A stretch of 64,000 nt of DNA from Flavobacterium sp. KJJ (GCF_000708595.2 NZ_JARP01000006.1:229639-293638), one strand, 5' to 3'. Numbered from the stretch's first letter, positions 44,024 to 53,128 are shown. The notes: generated from the sequence alone by a model not told the origin. Numbers and translations: made by a program.

Positions 44024-45061
44024 TTAAATTTTTTCGTTATTGGCTTTGATAAAATCAGTCACTAAATAACCTATTAATTTTCCAATTAAATTATTGTTTG
44101 GAGATTCAGCTAAATCTGGTGCACCTTCGCAGATATGTAAGTAAGCAGCATTTCTGTGCTGACCGAAAAACGATATAAACTGACGCAGTTCCTCTACAGA
44201 AAAACCGCTGATAGTCATGGCACTGCTTGCTATATTCGGTATTGCATCCAAATCGATTTCGATTCCAAAAGATTCCGTTTTTATAAATTCTAAAGCTGCA
44301 AACATTTCTTTATTAAAATCTTTTTCTTTACGAATATTTACGCTGTCGTAGGTGTTATAACGCACTCGGTCTTCTAATTTTTTGATAATGTCCAGAACAC
44401 TTTTTGAAGTATAATTTTCGTGAAGTCCAAAAATGAAATATTTTTTAAGAAAACCTTCTTCATAAGCGTATGAAAAGCCATTTCCGCTATGACGGCCTTC
44501 AAGAATTCTAAAATCGGAATGGGCATCAAAATTAATAGCGTTTATTGGTTTTCCTTTGGCTAAAGCTGAACCTTTTATGTTGCCGTAAGCATTATTATGA
44601 CCGCCGCCAATAATAATAGGCGTTTTTCCGGCTTTTATAATATTGAAAATAATGTGAGAAACTTCTTTGTCTATTTTTTCAACCAGTTGGCTCAATTTTG
44701 ATCTGTCGTCGACGTCGTTGAAATCGAGATTTTCGACATCGCGCATTTCTTCATAAACATTAATTTGTCCTAAAACGATAATTTGGCTTCCTTTACAAAA
44801 ACGGTTGTGCTGAATATTTGCAATACTTTTTATCGCACTTTCCCATGCCGATGCTGTTCCTGGCCTTCCGTAATTAGCGCGCACGCCAATATCTTCCGGA
44901 ATACCCAAAAGAACATATTTGGCTTCGCTTTCTTTTAGAAAATCAATTTTGTCTGCTCCTTTTGGAATAACAATCATCTTTTCTCCAAACTTTATCTCGC
45001 CGCTTCGATGATTTGTGACTTTTGCTAAATCATTTATAGTAAAAGGAATTAATTTCTCCAT
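44024..45061 (-). CDS. hutG: Ureohydrolase-family protein, probable formimidoylglutamase
   Basis: Arginase/agmatinase-fold metalloenzyme of 345 residues. Manganese ligands are seen in GGGHNNAYGN, NFDAHSDFR and the late IEIDLDAIP. Motif order suits HutG, which hydrolyses formimidoyl-glutamate to glutamate and formamide, and the presence of hutI two genes away on the same strand supports a role in histidine degradation. The first motif reads GGHNNAYG rather than GGDHS; this variant is common in Bacteroidota homologs. Arginase or agmatinase function is the alternative. Confidence 0.8.
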   Translation of the reverse strand: MEKLIPFTINDLAKVTNHRSGEIKFGEKMIVIPKGADKIDFLKESEAKYVLLGIPEDIGVRANYGRPGTASAWESAIKSIANIQHNRFCKGSQIIVLGQINVYEEMRDVENLDFNDVDDRSKLSQLVEKIDKEVSHIIFNIIKAGKTPIIIGGGHNNAYGNIKGSALAKGKPINAINFDAHSDFRILEGRHSGNGFSYAYEEGFLKKYFIFGLHENYTSKSVLDIIKKLEDRVRYNTYDSVNIRKEKDFNKEMFAALEFIKTESFGIEIDLDAIPNIASSAMTISGFSVEELRQFISFFGQHRNAAYLHICEGAPDLAESPNNNLIGKLIGYLVTDFIKANNEKI

Positions 45062-45128
45062 AAAAAAAAAATATTGTCCAAAAATAATATAATTGTAACA
45101 ACTTACGTTATTAGGATATATTAATTCT

Positions 45129-45136
45129 TAAATTTG
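45129..45136 (+). promoter_or_regulatory. -7 element of the coiled-coil protein gene
   Basis: TAAATTTG matches TAnnTTTG, 22 bases before the ATG at 45159, in the divergent gap with hutG. Confidence 0.4.
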
Positions 45137-45158
45137 TTTTTAAAGAAAATTATTAAAT

Positions 45159-46037
45159 ATGGAAAACCCAAAGAACAACAACTCAAGTCTAAAAGCGGTA
45201 ATCGCAGTTTTAGCAGTCCTACTGATCGGTAGCTTAGTGTACATTTTTAAATTATCTTCTGATACAGAAGTAGTTAAAACTGAACTTACATCAACGATGA
45301 CAGAAAAAGAATCTGTTATGAAAGATTTGCAAGAATTGAAAGCAACTTATGATGCGGCAATTGCTGAAAATACTTCAATGTCTGATGAATTAATTCAGGA
45401 AAGAGATAAAGTAGTCGCTCTAATGGATGATTTAAATAAATCAAAAGGAGATGTGTCTAAATACAGATCTCAAGTTCAGGCAATGCAAGGTAAAATGAAA
45501 ACTTTAGTTGCTGAAAATGACGAATTGAAAAAACAAAATGGTGTTCTAACAGTTCAAAGAGACAGTACAATTGTAGTTTTAGGAGAATCTAAAAAATACA
45601 ATGAAGTATTAGTTGGTCAAAATGAAGAATTGGCTAAAACAGTTGAAAAAGGTGCTAAATTATCAGTTTTAAATACTAAAACAATTGCTTACAAAGTAAA
45701 AGGTTCTGGTAAACAAGTAGAAACAGATAAAGCTAGCCGTGCAGATGTTTTGAAAGTAAGTTTTACAATTGCTGAAAACCAAATTGCTAAATCTGGAGAC
45801 AAAACGTATTATGTACAAGTTATCGATGCTAAAAACAATGTTTTAGGAGACAAAAAAACTGAAACTTTTGGAGATAACACATTAACATATAGTTTTAAAA
45901 CTACAGTTAAGTATGAAAATAAAACTGTAAATGTTTCTGAAGATTTACTTGGTAAAGATTTCGTAAAAGGAGCTTACTTTATAAATATTTTCGATAACGA
46001 TGAATTAGTTTCTAAAACTAGTTTCAACTTAAGATAA
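45159..46037 (+). CDS. Membrane-anchored coiled-coil protein of unknown function
   Basis: A 292-residue protein. One N-terminal transmembrane helix (AVIAVLAVLLIGSLVYIFKL, about 13-33) leads to a coiled coil with Glu/Lys/Leu heptads (about 35-165). A C-terminal beta-rich domain (about 185-292: VLKVSFTIAENQIAKSGDK, YYVQVIDAKNNVLGD, FVKGAYFINIFDNDELV) follows. Homologs in Flavobacteria are sometimes labelled chromosome-partitioning protein because of the coiled coil; no ATPase motif supports that. It lies between hutG and hutI on the opposite strand. Codon use is of the highly expressed type (GTA, GCT, ACT). Confidence 0.8.
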   Translation: MENPKNNNSSLKAVIAVLAVLLIGSLVYIFKLSSDTEVVKTELTSTMTEKESVMKDLQELKATYDAAIAENTSMSDELIQERDKVVALMDDLNKSKGDVSKYRSQVQAMQGKMKTLVAENDELKKQNGVLTVQRDSTIVVLGESKKYNEVLVGQNEELAKTVEKGAKLSVLNTKTIAYKVKGSGKQVETDKASRADVLKVSFTIAENQIAKSGDKTYYVQVIDAKNNVLGDKKTETFGDNTLTYSFKTTVKYENKTVNVSEDLLGKDFVKGAYFINIFDNDELVSKTSFNLR

Positions 46038-46071
46038 TGCGTCGAAGAGGACAATAATACCACTAAGATAT

Positions 46072-46106
46072 TAAAGGTCTGTGATTTTTTCGCAGACCTT
46101 TTTTAT
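46072..46106 (+). terminator. Terminator after the coiled-coil protein gene
   Basis: AAAGGTCTG / CAGACCTTTTTT hairpin with an eleven-base loop; convergent with hutI, whose stop lies about 20 bases further on. Confidence 0.85.
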
Positions 46107-46124
46107 TTGGAATAGTTTATGGAT

Positions 46125-47363
46125 TTATTCGAGTATTTTTCCTTCAAGAAAAATGGTTTCAATCAAATTGCTTCCAAAAGCATAGGGAATTTGATAGTAT
46201 GATGAAATAGGCTTTGTTAAGATAAGATTTGCCTTTTTTCCTTTTGTAATACTTCCATGAGTTTCTGAAAGTCCCATTGCATAGGCACCATTTATGGTTG
46301 CCGCATTTATGGCTTCTTCAGGTGTCATTTTCATTTTGATGCAGGCTGTTGCCACAACAAAATTCATATTTCCAGATGGAGTAGAGCCAGGGTTAAAATC
46401 TGTTGCCAATGCTAACGGAAGTCCTGCTTTTATCATTTCGCGTGCTGGAGTATACGGAATGCTTAAAAAATAAGAACAAGACGGCAATGCAACAGGCATT
46501 GTTTCTGTGCCTTTTAAAGCTTCAATGTCTTCTGGGTTCATTATTTCAAGATGATCTACAGAAAGGGCTTTAAATTTAATTCCTGCCTGAATTCCTCCAA
46601 TAGAATTAAACTGGTTGACGTGAATTTTTGGCTTTAAACCGAATTGAATTCCAGCCTTCATAATTTTCTCCATTTCTTCAACAGAAAAATAACCGGTTTC
46701 ACAGAAAACATCAATATAATCAGCTAAATTGTTTTTAGCGATTTCTGGCAACATTTTAGTTATAATTTCATCAATATAACCGGCTTTGTTTTCTTTGTAA
46801 TGAAGAGGGAAAGCATGCGCTCCTAAAAATGTAGCCTTAATTGAAATTGGATAGTTTTCGGCTAGTTTTTTAATAACACGAAGCATTTTCAATTCGCCTT
46901 CAATTGTTAATCCGTAACCGGATTTTATTTCGACCGCTCCAGTTCCTAAATGCATGACTTCTTCCAATCGAAGTTTTGACTGCTCATATATTTCTTCTTC
47001 AGAAGTTTCATTGAGTTTTTTAGCCGAATTTAAAATACCGCCACCGCGATTTGCGATTTCTTCATAAGAAAGTCCGTTAATACGGTCCACAAATTCTTGT
47101 TCGCGATTTCCTGCGTAGACAATATGCGTGTGACTGTCGCACCAAGAAGGTAAAACAACGCGTCCGGTTGCGTCAATCACTTTATCTGATTTGATTTCTG
47201 GAAGATTTTCCATCGATCCAAAATCTTCAATTAAATCATCTTTTAAAATTAAAAAAGCGTTTTTAATAGTGGGAAGTACTGCCATTTCATCACCTGAAAC
47301 TTTAGAAATTGAAGTTTCACGAACTTGAAGGAGTTCTTGTATGTTGGTAATTAATGTTGTCAT
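46125..47363 (-). CDS. hutI: Imidazolonepropionase
   Basis: Amidohydrolase of 412 residues that opens 4-imidazolone-5-propionate to N-formimidoyl-glutamate, the third step of histidine breakdown. The TIM-barrel metal ligands are in WCDSHTHIVYAGNR, KATFLGAHAFP and VHVNQFNS-like KIHVNQF, with a late LALATDFNPGS carrying the catalytic aspartate. I chose ATG at 47363 (MTTLITNI); an ATG at 47402 adds a non-family extension. With hutG it forms a partial hut set; hutH and hutU are not in the window. Confidence 0.95.
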   Translation of the reverse strand: MTTLITNIQELLQVRETSISKVSGDEMAVLPTIKNAFLILKDDLIEDFGSMENLPEIKSDKVIDATGRVVLPSWCDSHTHIVYAGNREQEFVDRINGLSYEEIANRGGGILNSAKKLNETSEEEIYEQSKLRLEEVMHLGTGAVEIKSGYGLTIEGELKMLRVIKKLAENYPISIKATFLGAHAFPLHYKENKAGYIDEIITKMLPEIAKNNLADYIDVFCETGYFSVEEMEKIMKAGIQFGLKPKIHVNQFNSIGGIQAGIKFKALSVDHLEIMNPEDIEALKGTETMPVALPSCSYFLSIPYTPAREMIKAGLPLALATDFNPGSTPSGNMNFVVATACIKMKMTPEEAINAATINGAYAMGLSETHGSITKGKKANLILTKPISSYYQIPYAFGSNLIETIFLEGKILE

Positions 47364-47452
47364 TGCTGGTGTTGTATAAACACAAATTTCACAAATTATC
47401 ACGCACTAATTCGTGAAATCTGTGAAATTCGTGTTATTAATTTTTATTTGAA

Positions 47453-48505
47453 TTATTCTGAAACTGTTATTTCAAACATTTTACTCCAGTTTTTTCCGGT
47501 TACAAAAATGGTTTTATTTTTAGGATTATAAGCAATTCCGTTTAGAACATCATCTTTCGTAATGTCACTCATGAACTTGCGCAAACCTGACATATCTAGA
47601 ATTCCTTCAACAGCACCAGAATTAGGATTTACAACTGCAATAGCATCTTTCAGCCAAACATTAGTATATATTTTTCCGTTAATCCACTCTAACTCATTAA
47701 TGGCTTTAATTTTTGAAGCACCAGAATAAACGTTAATGTAATCTACCATTTTTTGAGTTGCAGGGTCCATTTTCCAGATTTTTTCTGTTTTATCTGTCTG
47801 ATAAATGAATTTTCCGTCATTTGTCATTCCCCAGCCTTCAATATCTTTGTCGTAAGCAAAAGTTTTTTCTAGTTTTAAAGTATTTGCATTATAAATAAAA
47901 CCTGTTTTTTCCTGCCAGGTTAATTGATATAATTTACCATTTATAAACGTAATTCCTTCTCCGAAATATTTTTTGTCAAGATCAATTTGTTTGAAAACTT
48001 TTCCGGTTTTATAATCGTATTTTCTTAGAAATGAAGTTCCGTTTTGTCCCGTACTTTCATATAAAGTGTCTTTGTAAAATTCTAACCCTTCAGTAAAAGA
48101 TCCTTTATCATGAGGATAAGTATTTACCACCTTATATTTTAATAATTTAGGCTCAACGTCTGAAATTAGTTCAATTCGTTTGGTTGCATCAGATGAATCA
48201 GATCCAAAATAAACGGTAGCTTTCAAGTATTGATAACCTAATTTTTGATCTTTTAATTCAAATTTAAATTTTTCAGCACCTTTTGTGCTTCCTGCTTTTT
48301 TATCATTAATAAAGTAAACAATACTGTCAACTTCTTTCGAATTGGGATTTAAAATACCAATTGAAACTGCTTCTTTTTGTGAAAAATGAGCCGGAAATGC
48401 CGAATCATCAATAGTAAATAAAGAATTTTCACCTTTTTTTGTATCTCCACATCCAATTAATGTGATTCCTAATAAAATGACAGTTAGGAAGTTATATTTT
48501 TTCAT
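47453..48505 (-). CDS. Glutaminyl-peptide cyclotransferase lipoprotein
   Basis: Exported beta-propeller glutaminyl cyclase of 350 residues. The lipobox is LIGC (Cys18). After an N-terminal extension of about 100 residues, the cyclase domain has VVNTYPHDKGSFTEGLEFYKD, LYESTGQNGTSFLRKYD, KYFGEGITFINGKLYQLTWQEK and NELEWINGKIYTNVWLKD, the hallmark strings of the plant/bacterial QC family. It forms N-terminal pyroglutamate on secreted proteins, a common modification in Bacteroidota. Start at ATG 48505; an open frame further upstream crosses the SRP RNA gene and is not real. Confidence 0.93.
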   Translation of the reverse strand: MKKYNFLTVILLGITLIGCGDTKKGENSLFTIDDSAFPAHFSQKEAVSIGILNPNSKEVDSIVYFINDKKAGSTKGAEKFKFELKDQKLGYQYLKATVYFGSDSSDATKRIELISDVEPKLLKYKVVNTYPHDKGSFTEGLEFYKDTLYESTGQNGTSFLRKYDYKTGKVFKQIDLDKKYFGEGITFINGKLYQLTWQEKTGFIYNANTLKLEKTFAYDKDIEGWGMTNDGKFIYQTDKTEKIWKMDPATQKMVDYINVYSGASKIKAINELEWINGKIYTNVWLKDAIAVVNPNSGAVEGILDMSGLRKFMSDITKDDVLNGIAYNPKNKTIFVTGKNWSKMFEITVSE

Positions 48506-48560
48506 AGTTAAAAATTTGAATAAGCCAATATACGACGATATTTTTATAGCAACAAAGCTC

Positions 48561-48590
48561 TTGCAAAAATATAAAAAGATTGTATATTTG
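48561..48590 (+). promoter_or_regulatory. Promoter of the SRP RNA gene
   Basis: TTG (48561-48563), 19 bases, TATATTTG (48583-48590), a full match to the Bacteroidota consensus. The RNA begins about five bases downstream, which places the -7 box correctly. Confidence 0.8.
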
Positions 48591-48594
48591 CACC

Positions 48595-48687
48595 GGCAAG
48601 TCCTACACGACCAGCTCCTGCAGACTCCCCCAGGATGGGAACATAGCAAGGGTACGTGGTTGAGCGGTGCGATGTAGGTCGCTTGCC
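48595..48687 (+). ncRNA. ffs: Signal recognition particle RNA (4.5S, bacterial small type)
   Basis: About 93 bases. The ends pair (GGCAAG...CTTGCC), with further pairing of CCTACA with TGTAGG. The apical domain carries the conserved Ffh-binding bulge and loop (AGGATGGGAACATAGCAAGGG-like, here CAGGATGGGAACATAGCAAG). It has a consensus promoter just upstream and a T run at 48690 just after. It binds Ffh to form the signal recognition particle for co-translational membrane targeting. No protein reading frame covers it credibly. Confidence 0.93.
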
Positions 48688-48720
48688 ATTTTTTTTATTT
48701 TTTAGATTTAATACAAAAGT

Positions 48721-48749
48721 AGTCTTCCTTCGGGAGGATTTTTTTATTT
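48721..48749 (+). terminator. Second terminator downstream of ffs
   Basis: TCTTCC-TTCG-GGAGGA, a stable UUCG-tetraloop stem followed by seven T. It probably catches read-through from ffs. The next 120 bases lead to the SDR gene without a further feature. Confidence 0.75.
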
Positions 48750-48869
48750 TTGGACCTTTCGTAAGCTACAATTTATATGTGACAGGTTAGAAGTTTTTTA
48801 CCTAAAACATCAAATTCTGCAGATACGGGATCACATTCAACCTATAACATTTAACATCTAAACTAACAA

Positions 48870-49673
48870 ATGAGTAAAGTCGTTTTAATTACTGGAGGAT
48901 CCTCAGGGATTGGAAAATCAATTGGAGAATTTTTACATAAAGGAGGTTTTGTGGTTTACGGAACCAGCAGAAATCCTGAAAAAGTATTGAATTCTCTTTT
49001 TCCGCTCGTGGCTTTAGATGTTCGCGATGCTGCGTCTATAAAGTCGGCTGTTGCAAAAATTATTGAAATTTCAGGACGATTAGATGTTGTTATCAATAAC
49101 GCAGGAGTTGGAATAACGGGACCATTAGAAGAAATTCCGATGGAAGAAATCAAAAATAATTTTGAAACCAATTTTTTTGGACCAATCGAAGTCATGAAAA
49201 CGGTTTTGCCTCAAATGCGCGAACAAAAATCAGGTTTGATTATTAATATTACTTCAATTGCCGCTTATATGGGACTGCCGTATAGAAGCGTTTATTCTGC
49301 TTCTAAAGGAGCTTTAGAATTAATTACTGAAGCTTTAAGAATGGAAGTCAAATCATTTGGAATTGAAATTACAAATGTAGCACCTGGTGATTTTGCAACT
49401 AATATTGCATCAGGACGTTATCACGCTCCAGTTATTAAAGGTTCAGCTTACGAAAAAGTTTATGGTGATACGCTTGCAACGATGAACGAACATGTTGATG
49501 CAGGAAGTAATCCAAACGAAATGGCAGAAGCTATTTTTAAAATCATGCAAGAAAAAAAACCGAAAGTGCATTATAAAGTTGGTGTTTTCATGCAGAAATT
49601 CTCTATTGTACTAAAACGTGCGCTACCGGACAAAATGTATGAGAAAATGTTAATGAATCATTATAAATTATAA
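48870..49673 (+). CDS. Short-chain dehydrogenase/reductase
   Basis: Rossmann-fold oxidoreductase of 267 residues of the classical SDR family. Cofactor motif TGGSSGIGKSIG (8-19), NNAG in VVINNAGVG, catalytic Ser in NITSIAAYM, and YSASKGALE with catalytic Tyr/Lys. The SRNPEK segment after the second strand carries an arginine, which favours NADPH. Substrate unknown. The following lipoprotein gene starts eight bases after its stop, so the two are probably co-transcribed. Confidence 0.9.
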   Translation: MSKVVLITGGSSGIGKSIGEFLHKGGFVVYGTSRNPEKVLNSLFPLVALDVRDAASIKSAVAKIIEISGRLDVVINNAGVGITGPLEEIPMEEIKNNFETNFFGPIEVMKTVLPQMREQKSGLIINITSIAAYMGLPYRSVYSASKGALELITEALRMEVKSFGIEITNVAPGDFATNIASGRYHAPVIKGSAYEKVYGDTLATMNEHVDAGSNPNEMAEAIFKIMQEKKPKVHYKVGVFMQKFSIVLKRALPDKMYEKMLMNHYKL

Positions 49674-49681
49674 CCCTAAAT

Positions 49682-50758
49682 ATGAAATACTTTTTACTTT
49701 TTATCTCTCTTGCATTTTTTTCCTGCTCTCCAAAAATTAAAACTTCTGTTTCAGAAAAACATGAAAAATTAGAAGATACTTATAAAGTTATTGTTTTTAA
49801 TTCGGCATCTGAACTGCCTTCAAATTTTAAGAAAATTGGCACTACTAAAATTGGAGATACTGGTTTTACGACCAATTGTGATTTTTATACAGTACTTGAA
49901 AAGGCGAAAATTGAAGCACGTAATATTGGAGCAAATGCATTATTAATTACAGAACATTTGTATCCACATGACTTAGGAAGTACTTGTCATCGAATAAATG
50001 CAGATTTATTGAGAATTGAAGACAGTGAATATAATAAATCTATAATTGCTAAAGATTCTGTTCTGTCAGTAAACAAATTTAATACCGCTTCAAATGAAGT
50101 AGTAAGCAACAATTTTGGTAATACTATTGCTTCAAAACCCTCAGGTTTTCTATTAGCTGCAAATATTGCGCAAAGTTTTAGAGTTGCTTCATCACCAGAT
50201 GGGTTAAATTCTGAACAAAAAGAATATTTAAAAAAATTAAAATCGGGAGTGAGTTATGATATAAGTGCTTATTATCTTAAAGAAGGAAAAACTGGATTTG
50301 GTTTGAAATATAATGTTTATAAGTCATCTGGAACTATTGACAATCAAATCATTACTGCGGATGATGACACCGAATATAATGGAAGTTTTACTGATGATAT
50401 AACTATTTCATTTATTGGACCTTCATTTATTATGACAGAAGATGAACGTGCTAGAGTTGGTGAAGCTAATTTAGAGTTAGCACTTGGATATCTTTCGTAT
50501 CAAAACAAATCTACCGTCTTTGGCAGTCCAGTAAAAATAACAGGTTCTAATTTGGGTGTGATTGGTGGAATGGGATATCACTTTAGAATAACTCCTCATT
50601 TTTTAGTAGGGCCACAGGTTAATTTTGTTGGAGGAGTTTTGAAAAAATTAAAGTATAAATATGAAGATGGCAGCACAGAAACGATTAAACTTGGTGATGA
50701 TGATTTTGAAAATTTATGGAGAATTGATTTAGCTATTAGTGCAAAATTTAGATTCTAA
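49682..50758 (+). CDS. Uncharacterised lipoprotein with C-terminal outer-membrane barrel-like region
   Basis: A 358-residue exported protein; the leader ends in FFSC with Cys15. The N-terminal domain (about 30-115) has KIGTTKIGDTGFTTNCDFY and IEARNIGANALLITEHLYP, which resembles small bacterial lipoprotein folds that keep conserved cysteines. The C-terminal half (about 155-358) alternates strands and glycine turns (GVSYDISAYYL, GFGLKYNVYKSSG, GYHFRITPHFLVGPQVNF) and ends in AISAKFRF, suggesting a membrane or soluble barrel. I do not recognise a named family. It follows the SDR gene by eight bases. Confidence 0.72.
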   Translation: MKYFLLFISLAFFSCSPKIKTSVSEKHEKLEDTYKVIVFNSASELPSNFKKIGTTKIGDTGFTTNCDFYTVLEKAKIEARNIGANALLITEHLYPHDLGSTCHRINADLLRIEDSEYNKSIIAKDSVLSVNKFNTASNEVVSNNFGNTIASKPSGFLLAANIAQSFRVASSPDGLNSEQKEYLKKLKSGVSYDISAYYLKEGKTGFGLKYNVYKSSGTIDNQIITADDDTEYNGSFTDDITISFIGPSFIMTEDERARVGEANLELALGYLSYQNKSTVFGSPVKITGSNLGVIGGMGYHFRITPHFLVGPQVNFVGGVLKKLKYKYEDGSTETIKLGDDDFENLWRIDLAISAKFRF

Positions 50759-50792
50759 GTTGTAATTAATTGATTTGGAGCAAAATTTGAAA

Positions 50793-52109
50793 TTATCCTA
50801 CTGGAATAAAAATATCAAATTTTGCTCCTTCATTTAAAACTCCTTCTGCTTTAATAAATCCGTGGTGATTTTCTACAATTCTTTTTACTATTGTAAGTCC
50901 AATTCCGGTACTTTTTAAAGGTTTTGTATGCAATGCCTGAAAAAGACCAAATATTTTATCGCTGTATTCTGGATCAAAACCAATACCGTTGTCAGAAACG
51001 GTTAAATGAAAATATTTTACATCTGGAGAAAGTCTGTTGTATACTGATTGGGCATTTTCTATAATTTCAGATGTAACGGTAATGGTTAATTTTCTTTCTG
51101 GATGAGCGAATTTCAATGAATTTCCTATCAAATTATATAATAATTGCCTGAATTGAAATTCAATAACGGAAAGCTTTCCTAATTCATTAATTTTAAATAT
51201 TACATTTTTGTTTTGTGACTCTTCTTTAAGGTCTTCAATAACATCATTAGCGATTATGTTTAAATCTTTCAATTCAAACTTTCTTTCGTCAAATTTTGTT
51301 TTAGAATAAGATAGAAGATCATTTATCAAATGCTGCATTCGAAATGCTGAAGTCTTAATTTTCTGAAATGCCATTTTGCTTTTTTCAGATAAGTTTTGAG
51401 TTTCGTCACGTTCGATAACATCAGTAAAGAGCTGAATTTTTCGTAAAGGTTCCTGAAGATCATGACTTGAAATATAGTTGAATGCTTCGAGTTCGCTATT
51501 CATTTTTTCAAGAGAAATGTTTTTTTCAATAAGCTTTTTTTCCGCGTCTGATTTTAATTTTTCTACTTCTTTCTTTTCACCTTGTGTTTTTTCAAGAAGA
51601 CTAGTTTTTTCGTTTAAAACGATTTCATTTTCAGCTTCTTTTTCAATTGCTGTTAAATGAAAAGAAATAAGCTCAGCAAAAAGATTGAACATTTCACCTA
51701 CTTTAAATTCTTTTAGTTGGTTTGGTTTTGGGTCAATAGCACATAATGTCCCAAAAAAACTTCCGTCTCTGCGTATTATCGGTACCGAAATATAACTCTG
51801 AAATTTGTATATTTCAGGTGTATGATGATCGTGGTATTGTGCATCCTCACTTACGTTGTCGATTATTATAGATTTTGGATTTTTTCTAATATCATCGCAA
51901 AGGGTTGTTTTTAACTCCAGCTCATCTCCTGTTTTTAAGCCAAATTGTAAATTATCAAGAACTGTACAGGTTATCCATCGCTCGTCTGTAACCCTTGCTA
52001 CTGCAGCGAATCCCATTCCTGTAGTTTGGCAAATTACATTAAGTAAAGTAGGAACAATTGAAATGTTCTCAATATTTATAATATCTTTTTTGAAATTTTC
52101 TTCTAGCAC
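50793..52109 (-). CDS. GAF-domain sensor histidine kinase
   Basis: Soluble histidine kinase of 438 residues. An N-terminal GAF domain (about 15-165: CTVLDNLQFGLKTGDEL, YISVPIIRRDGSFFGTLCAID) is followed by a coiled coil (about 165-215). HisKA follows with the phospho-acceptor in FNYISSHDLQEPLRKIQ, and then HATPase_c (LIGNSLKFA, DNGIGFDPE, STGIGLTIV). It has no transmembrane helix, so it senses a cytoplasmic signal. The partner regulator is not adjacent. It converges with the 49682 lipoprotein gene and diverges from the transaldolase gene. Confidence 0.9.
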   Translation of the reverse strand: MLEENFKKDIINIENISIVPTLLNVICQTTGMGFAAVARVTDERWITCTVLDNLQFGLKTGDELELKTTLCDDIRKNPKSIIIDNVSEDAQYHDHHTPEIYKFQSYISVPIIRRDGSFFGTLCAIDPKPNQLKEFKVGEMFNLFAELISFHLTAIEKEAENEIVLNEKTSLLEKTQGEKKEVEKLKSDAEKKLIEKNISLEKMNSELEAFNYISSHDLQEPLRKIQLFTDVIERDETQNLSEKSKMAFQKIKTSAFRMQHLINDLLSYSKTKFDERKFELKDLNIIANDVIEDLKEESQNKNVIFKINELGKLSVIEFQFRQLLYNLIGNSLKFAHPERKLTITVTSEIIENAQSVYNRLSPDVKYFHLTVSDNGIGFDPEYSDKIFGLFQALHTKPLKSTGIGLTIVKRIVENHHGFIKAEGVLNEGAKFDIFIPVG

Positions 52110-52237
52110 TTTATTGGGGTAATAATATTTTTTAAAATTACGTTTTTTTTACCCATTTCAGGCAAACTATTTTTAGAGATTATTATAGGGCGTTATAATT
52201 ATTTGTGAGATTTTAATATTTGGAAAATTATTAATTG

Positions 52238-52245
52238 TAATTTTG
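52238..52245 (+). promoter_or_regulatory. -7 element before the structured leader and transaldolase gene
   Basis: TAATTTTG matches TAnnTTTG. A TTTG at 52219-52222 is only 15 bases upstream, shorter than usual. Transcription would begin near 52250-52257, exactly where the structured element begins. Confidence 0.45.
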
Positions 52246-52256
52246 CTGCGAAATTT

Positions 52257-52349
52257 GCGTGAGGGATAGAGGAGTTATCCGTTTATGAAGTGAAACGGAT
52301 TATAAAATATAGCTGATTCAAAAACTCAGGACGACTCTTGTGGTCACGC
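52257..52349 (+). ncRNA. Structured intergenic element, copy 2 (leader of the transaldolase gene)
   Basis: A closing helix GCGTGA (52257-52262) / TCACGC (52344-52349) encloses a perfect hairpin ATCCGTTT (52277-52284) / AAACGGAT (52293-52300). Its GATAGAGGAGTTATCC core and AAAATATAGCTGA tail match the element at 34216-34295 (GATGGGAGCGGTATCC, AAAAGATATAGCGGA). It lies between a -7 box and the transaldolase ATG, 33 bases from the start codon, and so would be part of that mRNA leader or a separate short RNA. Confidence 0.55.
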
Positions 52350-52382
52350 CCTAAATATCAACACAATTAAATAGATATAATT

Positions 52383-53039
52383 ATGAAATTTTTTATTGAC
52401 ACAGCTAATTTAGCTCAGATTAAAGAAGCACAAGCTTTAGGCGTTTTAGATGGTGTAACAACAAATCCATCTTTGATGGCAAAAGAAGGAATCACAGGGA
52501 AAAACAACATCTTAAAGCATTATGTTGACATTTGCAATCTTGTTGAAGGCGATGTAAGTGCAGAAGTAAATGCGTTGGATTATGATGGAATGATCAAAGA
52601 AGGTGAAGAATTAGCTGAATTGCATGACCAAATCGTAGTAAAATTGCCTATGACAAAAGAAGGTGTAATGGCTGCAAAATATTTTTCTGATAAGGGAATT
52701 AAAACGAATGTAACTCTTGTGTTTTCTGCTGGGCAAGCTTTATTGGCTGCAAAAGCTGGAGCTACTTATGTTTCTCCTTTCATCGGACGTTTGGATGATA
52801 TTTCGACAGATGGTTTAAATTTAATTGAAGAAATCAGATTGATTTACGATAACTACGGTTACGAAACTCAAATTTTAGCGGCTTCTGTACGTCACACAAT
52901 GCACATTGTTAACTGTGCTAAAATTGGAGCTGATGTTATGACTGGACCACTTTCTGCAATTGCGGGATTATTAAAACACCCTTTAACTGATATTGGATTG
53001 GCACAATTTGTAGCTGATTTTGAAAAAGGTAACAAATAA
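52383..53039 (+). CDS. tal: Transaldolase / fructose-6-phosphate aldolase (TalC-type)
   Basis: Small decameric-type transaldolase of 218 residues in the pentose phosphate pathway. [14 protein letters not shown] at the start, [13 protein letters not shown], the Schiff-base lysine Lys87 in [25 protein letters not shown] and [12 protein letters not shown] are all conserved. Whether it acts as a transaldolase or as an F6P aldolase is not decided by these motifs. It is preceded by a structured leader and closed by a terminator. Confidence 0.93.
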   Translation: MKFFIDTANLAQIKEAQALGVLDGVTTNPSLMAKEGITGKNNILKHYVDICNLVEGDVSAEVNALDYDGMIKEGEELAELHDQIVVKLPMTKEGVMAAKYFSDKGIKTNVTLVFSAGQALLAAKAGATYVSPFIGRLDDISTDGLNLIEEIRLIYDNYGYETQILAASVRHTMHIVNCAKIGADVMTGPLSAIAGLLKHPLTDIGLAQFVADFEKGNK

Positions 53040-53056
53040 ATAAGCATTAAACATAT

Positions 53057-53099
53057 TTTAAAGCGCTGTCTTTTCTTGTAAAAGCTGGCGCTTTTTTTA
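53057..53099 (+). terminator. Terminator after the transaldolase gene
   Basis: AAAGCGC / GCGCTTTTTTT with an inner CTTTT / AAAAG stem; 18 bases past the stop. Confidence 0.82.
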
Positions 53100-53128
53100 T
53101 TATTTTTATTCATCAAATAAAGCTGCGT

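Noticed and set aside
48506..48649. N-terminal extension of the glutaminyl cyclase gene to 48649
   Set aside because: It crosses the SRP RNA gene, is Cys-rich and not signal-like; the lipoprotein signal starts at ATG 48505.
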